NCBI GenBank assembly: GCA_009780315.1
Contig: WRAH01000007.1
Location: 1-64,000, forward strand
Reading direction: 5' to 3'
DNA: 64,000 nt
DNA from: Defluviitaleaceae bacterium
GTDB taxonomy: Bacteria; Bacillota; Clostridia; Lachnospirales; WQUN01
The notes under the pieces are model-generated. The model saw only the letters and a program-made list of their open reading frames with translations, was not told where the DNA came from and searched no databases. Below, piece after piece: positions 42,849 to 52,722 of the stretch (positions are counted from its first letter, which is position 1; each line of letters opens with the position of its first letter). The translations under genes were made by a program, and so were the position numbers.

Positions 42849-43925
42849 ATGATTTACTTTGACAATAGTTCAACAACATTAACAAAACCCCCCGAAGTTG
42901 CAGAAGCCATGGTTTATGCTTTAAAAAACTTTGGCAACGCAGGGCGTTCTTTTTATGATGCCGCATGGATTGCCAACCGTGAAATTTACAATACCCGTGC
43001 AGAAATTGCAAAGTTAATCGGTCATGACGACCCTCTTCAAGTTGCATTTACATCATCTGCAACAGAAAGCTTAAACTTGGTCATAGGCGGGTTGATTAAC
43101 AAAAATGATTCTGTAGCTACAACGGTCAATGAGCATAACTCTGTGTTGCGTCCACTGTATCTGAGTGGTTGTGAATTAACCTTTGACTTAACACCTGATA
43201 CAAAGTTTCTGGTGTGTACTCATGGTTCTAATGTGACAGGGGAAATAGTAGATGCACAGCGGCTTTACAATGCTTGTAAAGCACGTGGCATTACAATGAT
43301 TTTAGATATTTCCCAAACCTTTGGTACAGTGCCGGTGAGTGTGGATATGGCTGATATTTTTTGCTTTACAGGGCATAAAGGACTTTTGGGACCCCAAGGC
43401 ACAGGCGGAATTATTGTTAATGGTGCGTTTGACTTTAAGATGACAAAAACTGGCGGTTCTGGCGTGAATACCTTTGACACTTTTCAAACCACAGAAATGC
43501 CTGATATTTTTGAAGTAGGCACAATCAATAGCCATAGTATTTACGGTTTGCAAAAGGGTGTGCAATTTATCAATGAAATTGGTGTTGAGAAAATTCATGA
43601 AAAAGAATTACACCTTTTAAAAATGTTTCATGAAGGCGTAAAAAACTACGCAACAATTTATGGTGACATGACTGTCAGCCATAGGCTACCCATTGTTTCA
43701 TTAAATATCAAGGGTTTAACATCATCAGAACTTGCTGAACGGCTTTGGCAAGATTACGCAATAGCTACACGTGCAGGCAGTCATTGCGCGCCCTTGCTTC
43801 ACAAACATTATAAAACAGATGGGATGGTCAGGTTTTCATTCTCATATTTTAATACTGAAAATGAAATTCAAAAAGGCATTGACGCAATTAAACATATATC
43901 AGGAGGATGTCATGGCAAACAATAA
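42849..43925 (+). CDS. Class V aminotransferase, cysteine desulfurase/selenocysteine lyase-like
   Basis: A 358-residue fold-type I PLP enzyme of the cysteine-desulfurase-like family (TIGR01977 type). MIYFDNSSTTLTKPPEV at the N-terminus, TSSATESLNLVIGG, the PLP lysine in FTGHKGLLGPQG, and the C-terminal active-site Cys loop TRAGSHCAP are present. The ATG at 42849 is chosen because GGAGG lies 10 bp upstream. It overlaps the YedF-like gene by 14 bp. In known genomes this enzyme pairs with YedF in selenium metabolism, so it may supply sulfur or selenium rather than feed iron-sulfur assembly. Confidence 0.88.
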   Translation: MIYFDNSSTTLTKPPEVAEAMVYALKNFGNAGRSFYDAAWIANREIYNTRAEIAKLIGHDDPLQVAFTSSATESLNLVIGGLINKNDSVATTVNEHNSVLRPLYLSGCELTFDLTPDTKFLVCTHGSNVTGEIVDAQRLYNACKARGITMILDISQTFGTVPVSVDMADIFCFTGHKGLLGPQGTGGIIVNGAFDFKMTKTGGSGVNTFDTFQTTEMPDIFEVGTINSHSIYGLQKGVQFINEIGVEKIHEKELHLLKMFHEGVKNYATIYGDMTVSHRLPIVSLNIKGLTSSELAERLWQDYAIATRAGSHCAPLLHKHYKTDGMVRFSFSYFNTENEIQKGIDAIKHISGGCHGKQ

Positions 43926-44256
43926 TGTAGTGGTAACAATCAGTGCAGATACAATGGGAAACGGCGCAGAGGAACTTGGAAAAATTTTAATTAAAAGTTT
44001 TATCTACTCACTCACAGAGCTTCCTAAACCGCCAAAAAGTGTGCTTTTTTTCAATGGGGGTGCATTATTAACCACCGAAGGTGCAAATACAATTGATGAC
44101 CTTAAAACATTGGAATCAAAGGGTACTGAAATTCTAACTTGCGGTACTTGTATAAATTATTACGGGTTGCAAGATAAACTGACTGTAGGTGCAGTTACTA
44201 ATATGTATGAAATAAGTACGCGCATGGCATCGGCTGATAATGTGATAAATATATAA
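43912..44256 (+). CDS. yedF: YedF-like DsrE-family protein, lacking the TusA/SirA domain
   Basis: A 114-residue DsrE-fold protein. NNVVVTISADTMGNGAEELG, FFNGGALLTTEGA and CGTCINYYGLQDKL, then VGAVTNMYEI, match the C-terminal half of the selenium metabolism protein YedF. The usual N-terminal SirA/TusA-like domain of about 75 residues is absent: AGGAGG and the ATG lie immediately before this half, inside the end of the aminotransferase gene. The two Cys of CGTC (about 77 and 80) are the likely persulfide or perselenide carriers. Translational coupling with the aminotransferase supports a shared pathway. Confidence 0.85.
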   Translation: MANNNVVVTISADTMGNGAEELGKILIKSFIYSLTELPKPPKSVLFFNGGALLTTEGANTIDDLKTLESKGTEILTCGTCINYYGLQDKLTVGAVTNMYEISTRMASADNVINI

Positions 44257-44300
44257 CATATTATCATTAACTAAAAAGCAGGTAAAAGTAGTAAAATATC

Positions 44301-44350
44301 CTTTCTAAATCAATCTGAAAATATCAGAATTTTAGAAAGAATGTTTTTTT
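44301..44350 (+). terminator. Intrinsic terminator after the YedF-like gene
   Basis: An outer 9-bp stem (CTTTCTAAA 44301-44309 with TTTAGAAAG 44331-44339) encloses an inner 5-bp hairpin (TCTGA/TCAGA). A run of seven T follows. Confidence 0.75.
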
Positions 44351-44352
44351 AT

Positions 44353-44380
44353 TTGACAAATTCTAAAACTGTAATATAAT
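44353..44380 (+). promoter_or_regulatory. Consensus SigA promoter of the alpha-2-macroglobulin gene
   Basis: TTGACA (44353-44358) and TATAAT (44375-44380), both perfect matches, with a 16-bp spacer, 58 bp before the start codon. It starts just past the preceding terminator. Confidence 0.85.
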
Positions 44381-44438
44381 TGTAACATAAAACAGCTTGA
44401 CAACTATTCCCACGTTCTAATTTCCAAGGAGGATAACC

Positions 44439-47400
44439 ATGAAAAAGAGAAACGCAAACTATGGGCTGTACATATTGGCGGCGATGATTATGTTAATATC
44501 GGCGCGTTATGTATTTGTCCGTGCAAATAACCACATTGAAGCAATGCAAGCAAGGGCAGAAGCGGCATTGACCGAATCCAGACATCAATTATTTCTTGTC
44601 ACAAACGACATTTACTATGTTGATTCTAATTTTATTGCTACAGTTCAATTAAGCGATTTACAAGGACAGCCTATGTCCGCAAATTTGAATGTATCGCTAA
44701 GACAAAATGATGATGTTATCAACTCCGAATCCTTCTACACCAATGATTTGGGTCAAGCTATCATTGAATTTTCATTAAATGATGCCGAGGGCGGCATGTA
44801 TAATCTGCTTATGGTAGTAGATTCAGACTTAGGCATTGAGCATTTTCAGCGGGATATCCGCATAACATCAGATGCAGGGCAGAACTTTATCATTAACTTT
44901 GACAAGGGGCTGTATAATCCTGGAGATGATGTACTGTTTAGAATACTTGCAATCACTGGTGCAACAGCAGAACCCCTTGCCAACCAACCATTTACCATTT
45001 CAATTTTTGATGGCAATGATAATCGTGTTTATGTTGAGCATGTGCAAGCCTCTGACTTTGGCATTATTAGCGGGCGATTTAGGCTGGCTGATGAAGTAAA
45101 CAGCGGTTTTTATCGTTTAGTGGTAGAGCAATACGGTGTGCTTCAAGCTGAATCCATGTTTGAAGTCAGTCCTTTTGTACTGCCAAGATTTGAAGTGATT
45201 TTGGAAACAGACAAAAGTGAATACCACGTAGGCGAAACCATTTATTTAACTGGCCGCGTCATGTACTTTTTTGGTGAACCTGTAAACCAAGGTATAGCCA
45301 ATATATATGTAAATAATAATCCTGTATTAACCAATGTTGCATTGGATGAAAATGGTGAGTTTACACTAAGTTACGTCACCTATGATTCAGGGCAATATAG
45401 CATTTGGGTTGAGGTGATAGATAATTCTAATTTTAGGATAGAATCGACGACAAGTGTGTGGGCAGCAGACGGCGTATTTGAAATAGATGTCATGCCAGAG
45501 CATGGATATCTTGTACAAGGAATGCCCAACACAGTGTACATTTTCACCCACACACCAAGTGGAGAACCTGTACGTGCTTTTTTACAAATTAGTGGACGGG
45601 GCTTTAGCCGTCAGGTTGCCACAGATGACAATGGTATAGGCATGTTCATATTAGAAGATGTAGAACCACAAAATGATATTTTTGTTCGTGCTGTAGATAT
45701 GGATGATAATATGGTTGAGCATGAGTTTACATTTGAAGGTATTGCCCGTAACGTGACTTTAAGTACAAATCGCCCCCGCTATGAAATGGGAGAAACTATT
45801 TATTTAACCCTCAACAGCCGTGGACGCGATGGTATGTTTGTGGTTTATGCCTATAGAAATGCCAATCTTCTTCAAATCATTAAAACGGAACAAGATAGTG
45901 TGACACTTAATCTAGGTGACGTTTTTGGGCTTATAGATATTTACGCAGTATGGATGCCCGCAGGAACTGAAATGCGGTTTGAAACCCTCCCAAATCTTGC
46001 GCCTGCACACAGAACAATATTTATCGACCCTGGGAATTACATGCAATTAACAGTACAAAGTGACGCAGCGGAATATAGACCGGGTGCGTTTGTACACTTA
46101 GATTTTGATGTAACCGACCGTGGTGGTAATCCCTTAGAAGCCGCACTTTTAGTAAGTATCGTGGATGAAGCCATGTTAAGCCTTGCCGCCAATGACCTGT
46201 CTATAGACAATATAAGACTTGCGCTGGATGATATACGCTTTGGTGATGACCTTGATGCTGCCACTTTGTATGCATCCCTTATTGCAGGTGCTTCCGAGCA
46301 AGCCATTACACGCTTGTTATTGCGCCAAGGCGATACTGCTCCACGGATTCAAACGACAAATCTAACCAATCATTCCCTAGATGGTTGGTTAGATGATTGG
46401 GGGCACAGCGGGACAGATTTTGAGTCATTTTTTCAATCAGTGCTTAATGCATGGAGTATTTTTGCGATTGTTGGTTTTTCAATTGCCTTCTTCTTCATAT
46501 TGCTTCGGAAGAAAAATGAGCCGTCTCCACCTTTGATGTCTTCTGGAAACCTTCCAAATGCGCCAAGTTTGACGGAGACTTCATCTTCCAATACAATGGG
46601 AAGAAATGGTGCGGCATGGGTTGTCATTATCTCTCTTATTATTTTTGCATTGTCATTGATGTTTTTGACCTCATGCGGCGGCAACGATGATGGGGATTTT
46701 AGCCCTGCACCTTCATTTGACTTTGCTTCAGAATCAGCGGTTGCAGATTTTGCGCCAGCAGAGATTCCACAAAATGTTCCTGCACCAGTAGCACCGCCTT
46801 CAACTGCGGATGTTTTCACACCGGGTATACAAGAAGAGTCTGCTGCCGTCCCTGATGAAATAGAAACACAAACAGCAAGGGTACGCCGATTATTCTTAGA
46901 AACCATGCTTTTTGTGCCGGAACTCATTGTACGGGATGGTCATGCAGACTTATCATTTATGCTTGCCGACAATATCACCACTTGGAATATACAAGTCGTG
47001 GGTAATACCCAAGATGGGTTAATAGGGCATACCCAAGGCAGCATTCGCGCTTTTCAGCCTTTCTTCGTAGACTTTGAATTGCCGCGCAACAGTATTCGCT
47101 ACGACCAAGTAAGTATTCCAGTTACTGTCTTTAACTATACCGAAGCAGAGCAAACAGTCATCTTAACCATTGCAGAAATGGACTGGTTTACTTTGCATGA
47201 TAATGCTGTACAAACCCTCATTGTTCCGTCAAATCATTCACAAATGGTGTATGTACCCATCACTATTACGCAATTTGGTGACTTTGTTTTCCGTGCATAT
47301 GCCGACACCTATGGCTTTGCAGATGCCGCAGAAAGACCTATTCGGGTAAACCCCGAGGGCTTTAGAATCCGCCAAGTTGTATCCAGCGGCAGTATAGAAA

Positions 47401-48941
47401 ACAGTACACAGCAACACTTGTTATTCATGGACGAAGACATCCCCGATACAAGAAATGTATTCATTACATTTTATCCGTCTGTCATGGCACAGGTTATTGA
47501 AGGTATGGAAAATATATTCCGTATGCCCTTTGGCTGTTTCGAGCAAACCTCATCAATACTGTACCCCAATATTCTGGCATTGCAATATATGCAGGAAAAT
47601 GGAATTGATAATCCTGAACTAACAGAAAGGGCTTTAAGATATATTAGTTCAGGTTATCAGCGGTTGCTTACTTTTGAAGTGACACGAGGCAGTGGTGGAT
47701 TCTCACTCTTTGGCAACGCACCTGCCGAAACCTTGCTTACTGCCTATGGACTAATGCAACTACATGACTTGACCAATGTATACACCATAGACGAGCGTGT
47801 CCTAGACAGAATGGCAGACTTTTTATTTAGCCATCAAAATTCAAATGGAACATTTGAAATAACAGGGCGAAATATGAATAGGATTTCTGATAGTCAGTTG
47901 CTTGCATTTAATGCATATATAACATGGGCATTGTCCGAAGCCGTACCCAATGATTATCGCCTAATACGTTCCATTGATTATTTAATTTCAATGCTGGATA
48001 TGGTGGATGATAATTATACTTTAGCACTCATTGCCAATGCGCTGGTAAACACAGGAAACCCAAATGGACGGGAAGCCATTGATAGGCTGGCAAGCAATGT
48101 CGTCATAACAGGTGATACTGCATATATAACCTCTACCACACGAGATTATTTTGGCGCGTTTGGAAGAATCCAATATCTACAAGCCACTGCGCTTACTTCA
48201 CTTGCATTGTCAAACCACGGCACTCATGGGGATGTAAATAATTTGCTAATCAACTATATCATCAGTCAAAGAGATTCTTGGGGAACATGGCACAGCACGC
48301 AAGCAACAATACTTTCACTAAAGGCACTGACAAACCACGCCTCACAATCGCCCTTGGAAGATGGGCAAATTACAATAACCATTGGAGATGAACAGCGGAT
48401 TATAGATATTCGCAATGACAATACGTTAGACCTTTATCAAGTATCTTTTACAGGTTTAGAGAGAGAAAATATCATGGATATTAACTTTCCAAACCTAGGG
48501 CGCATGACATTCAAAGTGGTTCAAGAGTTTTTTGCTCCATATGATTCAGTACAGCTTGACCGAGGTTTTGAAATATCTTCCCAAATGAATACGGCTCTTG
48601 AAGTGCATGAACTGGTTACCCAAGAAATCAGAATCATCAACACATCAGGTGATATCGTAAAAAATGGGTTAGTCGCTGTATCAATTCCCCAAGGGTTTAG
48701 GGTAGAGCGTAGCAGTTTAGCAATGCTTGTCCACAATGGTATCATTGAAAGGTATGAAATGCGATTTGATAATATCAATTTATACCTGCGTGATACAGAA
48801 CCAGGGGAAATTATAGACCTAGTTATAGCATATCGCCCTGCTTTTCCTGTGAATGTCATTGGCGGTCATGCAAGAGTTTTTGACTATTACAATCCTATGA
48901 TTGAAGGATATCTCATGCCCATGAGGATTGTTGTAGCGTAA
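44439..48941 (+). CDS. Bacterial alpha-2-macroglobulin with thioester and a central double membrane segment
   Basis: A 1500-residue protein of the alpha-2-macroglobulin family, a protease trap that links covalently to its target. An N-terminal helix (about 9-27) anchors it. MG-type beta domains follow (about 50-640). The thioester motif CFEQ lies at 1033-1036 in FGCFEQTSS, inside an alpha-toroid TED (about 1010-1310), then a receptor-like C-terminal domain. Unusual is a central insert: a helix at about 671-695, a short polar loop (KKNEPSPP), another helix at about 725-745 ending LTSCGG, and a Pro/Ala-rich linker. This would cross the membrane twice in mid-protein. AGGAGG precedes the ATG. It has a strong own promoter and terminator. 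Confidence 0.9.
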   Translation: MKKRNANYGLYILAAMIMLISARYVFVRANNHIEAMQARAEAALTESRHQLFLVTNDIYYVDSNFIATVQLSDLQGQPMSANLNVSLRQNDDVINSESFYTNDLGQAIIEFSLNDAEGGMYNLLMVVDSDLGIEHFQRDIRITSDAGQNFIINFDKGLYNPGDDVLFRILAITGATAEPLANQPFTISIFDGNDNRVYVEHVQASDFGIISGRFRLADEVNSGFYRLVVEQYGVLQAESMFEVSPFVLPRFEVILETDKSEYHVGETIYLTGRVMYFFGEPVNQGIANIYVNNNPVLTNVALDENGEFTLSYVTYDSGQYSIWVEVIDNSNFRIESTTSVWAADGVFEIDVMPEHGYLVQGMPNTVYIFTHTPSGEPVRAFLQISGRGFSRQVATDDNGIGMFILEDVEPQNDIFVRAVDMDDNMVEHEFTFEGIARNVTLSTNRPRYEMGETIYLTLNSRGRDGMFVVYAYRNANLLQIIKTEQDSVTLNLGDVFGLIDIYAVWMPAGTEMRFETLPNLAPAHRTIFIDPGNYMQLTVQSDAAEYRPGAFVHLDFDVTDRGGNPLEAALLVSIVDEAMLSLAANDLSIDNIRLALDDIRFGDDLDAATLYASLIAGASEQAITRLLLRQGDTAPRIQTTNLTNHSLDGWLDDWGHSGTDFESFFQSVLNAWSIFAIVGFSIAFFFILLRKKNEPSPPLMSSGNLPNAPSLTETSSSNTMGRNGAAWVVIISLIIFALSLMFLTSCGGNDDGDFSPAPSFDFASESAVADFAPAEIPQNVPAPVAPPSTADVFTPGIQEESAAVPDEIETQTARVRRLFLETMLFVPELIVRDGHADLSFMLADNITTWNIQVVGNTQDGLIGHTQGSIRAFQPFFVDFELPRNSIRYDQVSIPVTVFNYTEAEQTVILTIAEMDWFTLHDNAVQTLIVPSNHSQMVYVPITITQFGDFVFRAYADTYGFADAAERPIRVNPEGFRIRQVVSSGSIENSTQQHLLFMDEDIPDTRNVFITFYPSVMAQVIEGMENIFRMPFGCFEQTSSILYPNILALQYMQENGIDNPELTERALRYISSGYQRLLTFEVTRGSGGFSLFGNAPAETLLTAYGLMQLHDLTNVYTIDERVLDRMADFLFSHQNSNGTFEITGRNMNRISDSQLLAFNAYITWALSEAVPNDYRLIRSIDYLISMLDMVDDNYTLALIANALVNTGNPNGREAIDRLASNVVITGDTAYITSTTRDYFGAFGRIQYLQATALTSLALSNHGTHGDVNNLLINYIISQRDSWGTWHSTQATILSLKALTNHASQSPLEDGQITITIGDEQRIIDIRNDNTLDLYQVSFTGLERENIMDINFPNLGRMTFKVVQEFFAPYDSVQLDRGFEISSQMNTALEVHELVTQEIRIINTSGDIVKNGLVAVSIPQGFRVERSSLAMLVHNGIIERYEMRFDNINLYLRDTEPGEIIDLVIAYRPAFPVNVIGGHARVFDYYNPMIEGYLMPMRIVVA

Positions 48942-48973
48942 GATATATAATTGAATAGTTTTTGTTTCTTGAC

Positions 48974-49016
48974 ATCATCTTGGAAGTAGCCTAATCTATT
49001 TCCAAGATGATTTTAT
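48974..49016 (+). terminator. Intrinsic terminator after the alpha-2-macroglobulin gene
   Basis: A perfect 12-bp stem (ATCATCTTGGAA with TTCCAAGATGAT, loop of about 14 nt) ends in TTTTATATT. It lies 24 bp before the S41-like lipoprotein start, so that gene depends on read-through or a promoter I cannot see. Confidence 0.75.
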
Positions 49017-49039
49017 ATTAAGAGGGGAGGGGGATATTA

Positions 49040-50719
49040 TTGAAAAGTTGTGTATGTAAGTCATATCACATCATTTTTCTTTTGAGTATGGCAGGAGTAC
49101 TTGCACTACTCATCACATCTTGTTCTCATGCTTATTCAGAAACGGCACAGGATGTATTGTATGAAGTAAAATATATTCGTGATGGATTTGAAAATATTGA
49201 ATACGCTTATTTTTTTAATAAAACCTATAGCGAATATGCCCCTTATATAGAAGAGATTTATGTTTATGTACCTGAACCAATCATGTTGTTACCCGATGAA
49301 TTAACATTTGAAAATGTACTCACCCTAACAAATGAACGTCGCCAAGTTGTCCACGTGCCGAATATGAAGCGTATCCAGTCTTGGATAAATGCACGTGACC
49401 CCATAATTCTTGACGGAACAAATTTGTTTAATTCCACGCGGGCGAGTAGTTTATCAAAAGAAGAAGCCATCTATGATATGGAAATGCTTTTTAGACTATT
49501 AAGGCATATGTATGCTGCATATCATTACTTTGGGGGGGATGAAATTTTTTTGCCTATGCAAGAAGCCATGCTAGAAGAAATAGCCTTGCAAGAAAGATGG
49601 TCTTATAACCAATTGGCTCAATTAGTACAAAACAATCTTGGGGAAGTTATTATTGACAATCATTTTATTATCAATGGATATAGCGGTAGCACTTTCAATA
49701 ACCCTCATCACACCTTCATTTGGAATACACCATTTGACAGAAGTGAAAGAGGGTTTCGTGAAAGAGAAACAGGTCTGTATGTTGCATATGTAGAAGGATA
49801 TGATGTAAACACACTTTTTCGCTTGACGGTGAATGAAGCAGGGGAGTTTTACTATGCGCCTGTTATTTTTAGGCGTACAGCAGAAGGCATATACTATACC
49901 CTTCATATCACCTTTGAAAATGGTGAACATAGAGCTATAAATCTAGTAAGAACCATTCATAATCGTGCCCATGCCAACGGCGCAAGCAGTTCACTGCGCT
50001 TTGTAAATAACATACCTATCGTATCCATCAGAAGAATGGGCGATTCATTTAACCCATATACCCATCGTCACCAAGAAGCATTACAAGTATTGGCTTATGC
50101 CGAAGCCCTACGAAATGAGCCTGTGTTTATACTGGATATTCGCTCAAATGAGGGTGGTGCTTCATCTTTTTCATACCAATGGCTATATAAATTGATGGGA
50201 GAGGTTGTTCCGCCTAACTTTAATTGGTTGGGATTTTTTGATGCGTATATTCATGTTCCAGAAGGCATACGCCGTCCAGAACGCTGGTATGTTGGTTTTG
50301 GAAGTAGGGCTGGATTTGATTTTGAATATCCTCCTGAACTTTTTGGGCATTATCTGCACATGACACCTATTGCAAATAATATTTTCTTCACCCCAGAAGA
50401 AGCGCAAGACCGAGTGATTGCAAATGACCAGTTTATTATCATTTTAATAGACAGATTTACCTTATCATCAGGTGAAACATTTGCAGACCAGTTTACTAAT
50501 ATAGAAAATACTTTAATCATTGGGCAAAATACCATGGGCATGTTGCTTACAAGCTCTGGTTTACCCTTATATCTTCCCCATTCTGGTATGCCTGTAAGTA
50601 TGGGCAGGCATATGCTCGTCCACCCAGACGATGGATGGGAAGAGGGGATAGGCATATCACCAGATGTGTGGGTTGTAGGCGATGCTTTAACCGCGGCACT
50701 GGCTATGCTTTATCCATAA
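49040..50719 (+). CDS. S41 peptidase-like lipoprotein
   Basis: A 559-residue protein with a lipoprotein signal (VLALLITSCSHA; lipid Cys near residue 29). The C-terminal half resembles family S41 proteases: PVFILDIRSNEGG is the core strand-loop, and DRFTLSSGETFADQF holds the likely nucleophile Ser, followed by GQNTMGM. No PDZ domain is obvious and the N-terminal 250 residues match nothing I recognise. A catalytic Lys is not clear, so activity is uncertain. The start is a TTG with GGGGAGGGGGA upstream. It follows the macroglobulin gene; a surface protease beside a protease trap is suggestive. Confidence 0.78.
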   Translation: MKSCVCKSYHIIFLLSMAGVLALLITSCSHAYSETAQDVLYEVKYIRDGFENIEYAYFFNKTYSEYAPYIEEIYVYVPEPIMLLPDELTFENVLTLTNERRQVVHVPNMKRIQSWINARDPIILDGTNLFNSTRASSLSKEEAIYDMEMLFRLLRHMYAAYHYFGGDEIFLPMQEAMLEEIALQERWSYNQLAQLVQNNLGEVIIDNHFIINGYSGSTFNNPHHTFIWNTPFDRSERGFRERETGLYVAYVEGYDVNTLFRLTVNEAGEFYYAPVIFRRTAEGIYYTLHITFENGEHRAINLVRTIHNRAHANGASSSLRFVNNIPIVSIRRMGDSFNPYTHRHQEALQVLAYAEALRNEPVFILDIRSNEGGASSFSYQWLYKLMGEVVPPNFNWLGFFDAYIHVPEGIRRPERWYVGFGSRAGFDFEYPPELFGHYLHMTPIANNIFFTPEEAQDRVIANDQFIIILIDRFTLSSGETFADQFTNIENTLIIGQNTMGMLLTSSGLPLYLPHSGMPVSMGRHMLVHPDDGWEEGIGISPDVWVVGDALTAALAMLYP

Positions 50720-52329
50720 AATACGCCAATATAAACAAGCAAAATGGCAAAGAAAATGCCGATAGAAACGCAAATTTTTTGAAAGCTGAGGTTCAGTCCG
50801 TTTAATTTAGACAAGAATGTTCTCTTAGCTAATACATATTTGTAAAGCAGAACTGCAATAATCACACTGACGAAGAATATTCCGATTTTCTCCATGTATC
50901 CCCCAAATGTTAGTGTAACGGGAACATCAAATAAAAAGTAAATCGCTTGAACGCCGCCAATACCAAGGACAATACACATTGCGCCAAGTGCAAAAACCAC
51001 CCCGCGCCTATTCGTATCTGATACAAGTGTTTCTTCTTCCCGTACCTTAGTCAATGGCTTGCCAAAGAAAATTGTAGCATACTTTACAAAAACTAAAATG
51101 GTTCCAAGATTGATTAAAATAATAATCCATTCCAAAGGCCCATCAGCCCCATATACAAGAAAGTATTTAGATATACTTCCGTTAAAGAGCGGTGCGCCAA
51201 CGATACCCAAAATAGCAATAATATTAGCAACGGCAATCAGAGGTGTCTGCTTAAAAGCCCCTCGTATTTTCTGAATGTTCTTTGTTTGGTAAAGATAAGA
51301 AATTTGACTGGCACAAAGGAATAAGGCGACCTTAAATAACGAGTGATTTACAATATGAAATAATGAACCTACTCGGGAATATTCATAATCTAAATTAAGC
51401 CCGACAATAATCAGCCCCACCTGTGCAATGGTGCTGTATGCCAATAGTAAACGGATTTCTGTCTGTGAAAGTGCCAGAATAACACCAGCTACCGCAGTAA
51501 CCACGCCAATGACAAGGAAAAAATCCATACCAATGTCACCAAAAACATCTTGAAAGCGCATAAATAGATAAACGCCGGCTTTAATATGCAAGCCTGACAT
51601 AATTGCGGCAATAGTAAATCGAGAACCTGTTAGGGAGTTAACCTTTGGTAGCCATGTAATCATTGGTAAAAGTGAACATTTTGATGCAATACTCGTCATA
51701 ATCAGTGCATATGGCAATGCAAGTTGATTGCTGTCCATGGTGGCGATGACTACACTAGCCCCTTCCATATCCATTACACCTGTAAGCATATAAAGGTAGC
51801 CCAGGCCAAAAAGATACATCTGCATTACGACAATATTGACCATCAGAAACATCATACCTGCAAACATATTTCTTCGGGTGCGGTCGTACATAAGCAAGAT
51901 AGTTACAACAACTGTACTAACTTCTACGAGAACAAAAATATTAAAGAAATCTCTAGTAAGGAAAAGCCCAATCAACACGCCTTCAAGGAGAAAGATGAGA
52001 AATAAATATAATCGTTTTGTGCGGTCATATGGGGTTTGATATGTGTAAATTCCCACCATCAAGAAAATGAAGACGGTTAAAAATACAAAAACCGCAGCCA
52101 ATAAGTCTGCCCGCAAAATAATGCCCAACAAGCCGTCATAGTCACCAACACTTACAAGTACATCTGTCTCTCGCGCCGACATAAGCAACCATCCCGCTGG
52201 AATCATAAACGCCGCTTGAACTGTAATTGCAATAATACGTACAATTTTTAGCGAGAAAAATACATACAAGAACACGGCAATAAGCACCGGTGTAATTACA
52301 AAAAAGGGAAGTAGTTGCGATATCATCAT
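50710..52329 (-). CDS. mnhD: MnhD/MrpD-like proton-conducting antiporter subunit
   Basis: A 539-residue protein with about 14 membrane helices, of the NuoL/M/N antiporter family. LIMTSIASKCSLLPMITWLPKV and LLAYSTIAQVGLIIVGLNL are the conserved lysine- and histidine-containing core motifs of MrpD. It is the last gene of the mnhEFGBCD cluster, with a ribosome site GGAG just before. No second NuoL-like subunit (MnhA N-terminal part) is encoded, so MnhD is the only large conduit here. It overlaps the convergent S41-like gene by 10 bp. Confidence 0.9.
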   Translation of the reverse strand: MMISQLLPFFVITPVLIAVFLYVFFSLKIVRIIAITVQAAFMIPAGWLLMSARETDVLVSVGDYDGLLGIILRADLLAAVFVFLTVFIFLMVGIYTYQTPYDRTKRLYLFLIFLLEGVLIGLFLTRDFFNIFVLVEVSTVVVTILLMYDRTRRNMFAGMMFLMVNIVVMQMYLFGLGYLYMLTGVMDMEGASVVIATMDSNQLALPYALIMTSIASKCSLLPMITWLPKVNSLTGSRFTIAAIMSGLHIKAGVYLFMRFQDVFGDIGMDFFLVIGVVTAVAGVILALSQTEIRLLLAYSTIAQVGLIIVGLNLDYEYSRVGSLFHIVNHSLFKVALFLCASQISYLYQTKNIQKIRGAFKQTPLIAVANIIAILGIVGAPLFNGSISKYFLVYGADGPLEWIIILINLGTILVFVKYATIFFGKPLTKVREEETLVSDTNRRGVVFALGAMCIVLGIGGVQAIYFLFDVPVTLTFGGYMEKIGIFFVSVIIAVLLYKYVLAKRTFLSKLNGLNLSFQKICVSIGIFFAILLVYIGVFYG

Positions 52330-52722
52330 TTACATCTCCGGTTTTTCGTCTTCAAAAGCCTGTGCTTGCATAGGCTCCCACTCGACGGTCTTATATTTTC
52401 TAAATAATGCGTTTAACACAGTAATATTGATGGCAGTCACCGCAACGCCAATGATGATTGCTGTAAGCATTAAAGCTTGGGGAAGCGGGTCTGCAATCAT
52501 ACTTGGGTCGTCAATATAAGTGCCATATTCAAAAATTGGCGGCAAATTACTAATACGCGCGCCAAGACCTAACCAAAACAAAATAACAGCAGTTTGCATT
52601 AAAATAATACAAACAATAGATTTAACGATATTTCGGCTTGTAATAATACCAAAAAAACTAATGAAAAATAAAATTATCGGAAAAATCTCTAAAACATGAA
52701 TGCCGCCGATATACCCAATCAT
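52330..52722 (-). CDS. mnhC: MnhC/MrpC (NuoK-like) subunit
   Basis: A 130-residue protein with three membrane helices; the middle one has MLTAIIIGVAVTAINITVLNAL, typical of MrpC/NuoK. It is directly downstream of the fused MnhB gene (overlapping TGA/ATGA) and directly upstream of mnhD. Confidence 0.9.
   Translation of the reverse strand: MIGYIGGIHVLEIFPIILFFISFFGIITSRNIVKSIVCIILMQTAVILFWLGLGARISNLPPIFEYGTYIDDPSMIADPLPQALMLTAIIIGVAVTAINITVLNALFRKYKTVEWEPMQAQAFEDEKPEM

Noticed and set aside
46660-46685. Internal LTSCGG in the macroglobulin as a true lipobox
   Set aside because: A lipobox must be at an N-terminal signal peptide; here it follows about 745 residues, so lipidation would need prior cleavage. 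Reported as odd, not as a lipoprotein site.
46433-46927. A 164-residue minus-strand ORF
   Set aside because: Antisense to the linker and membrane helices of the macroglobulin gene, with no start signal.
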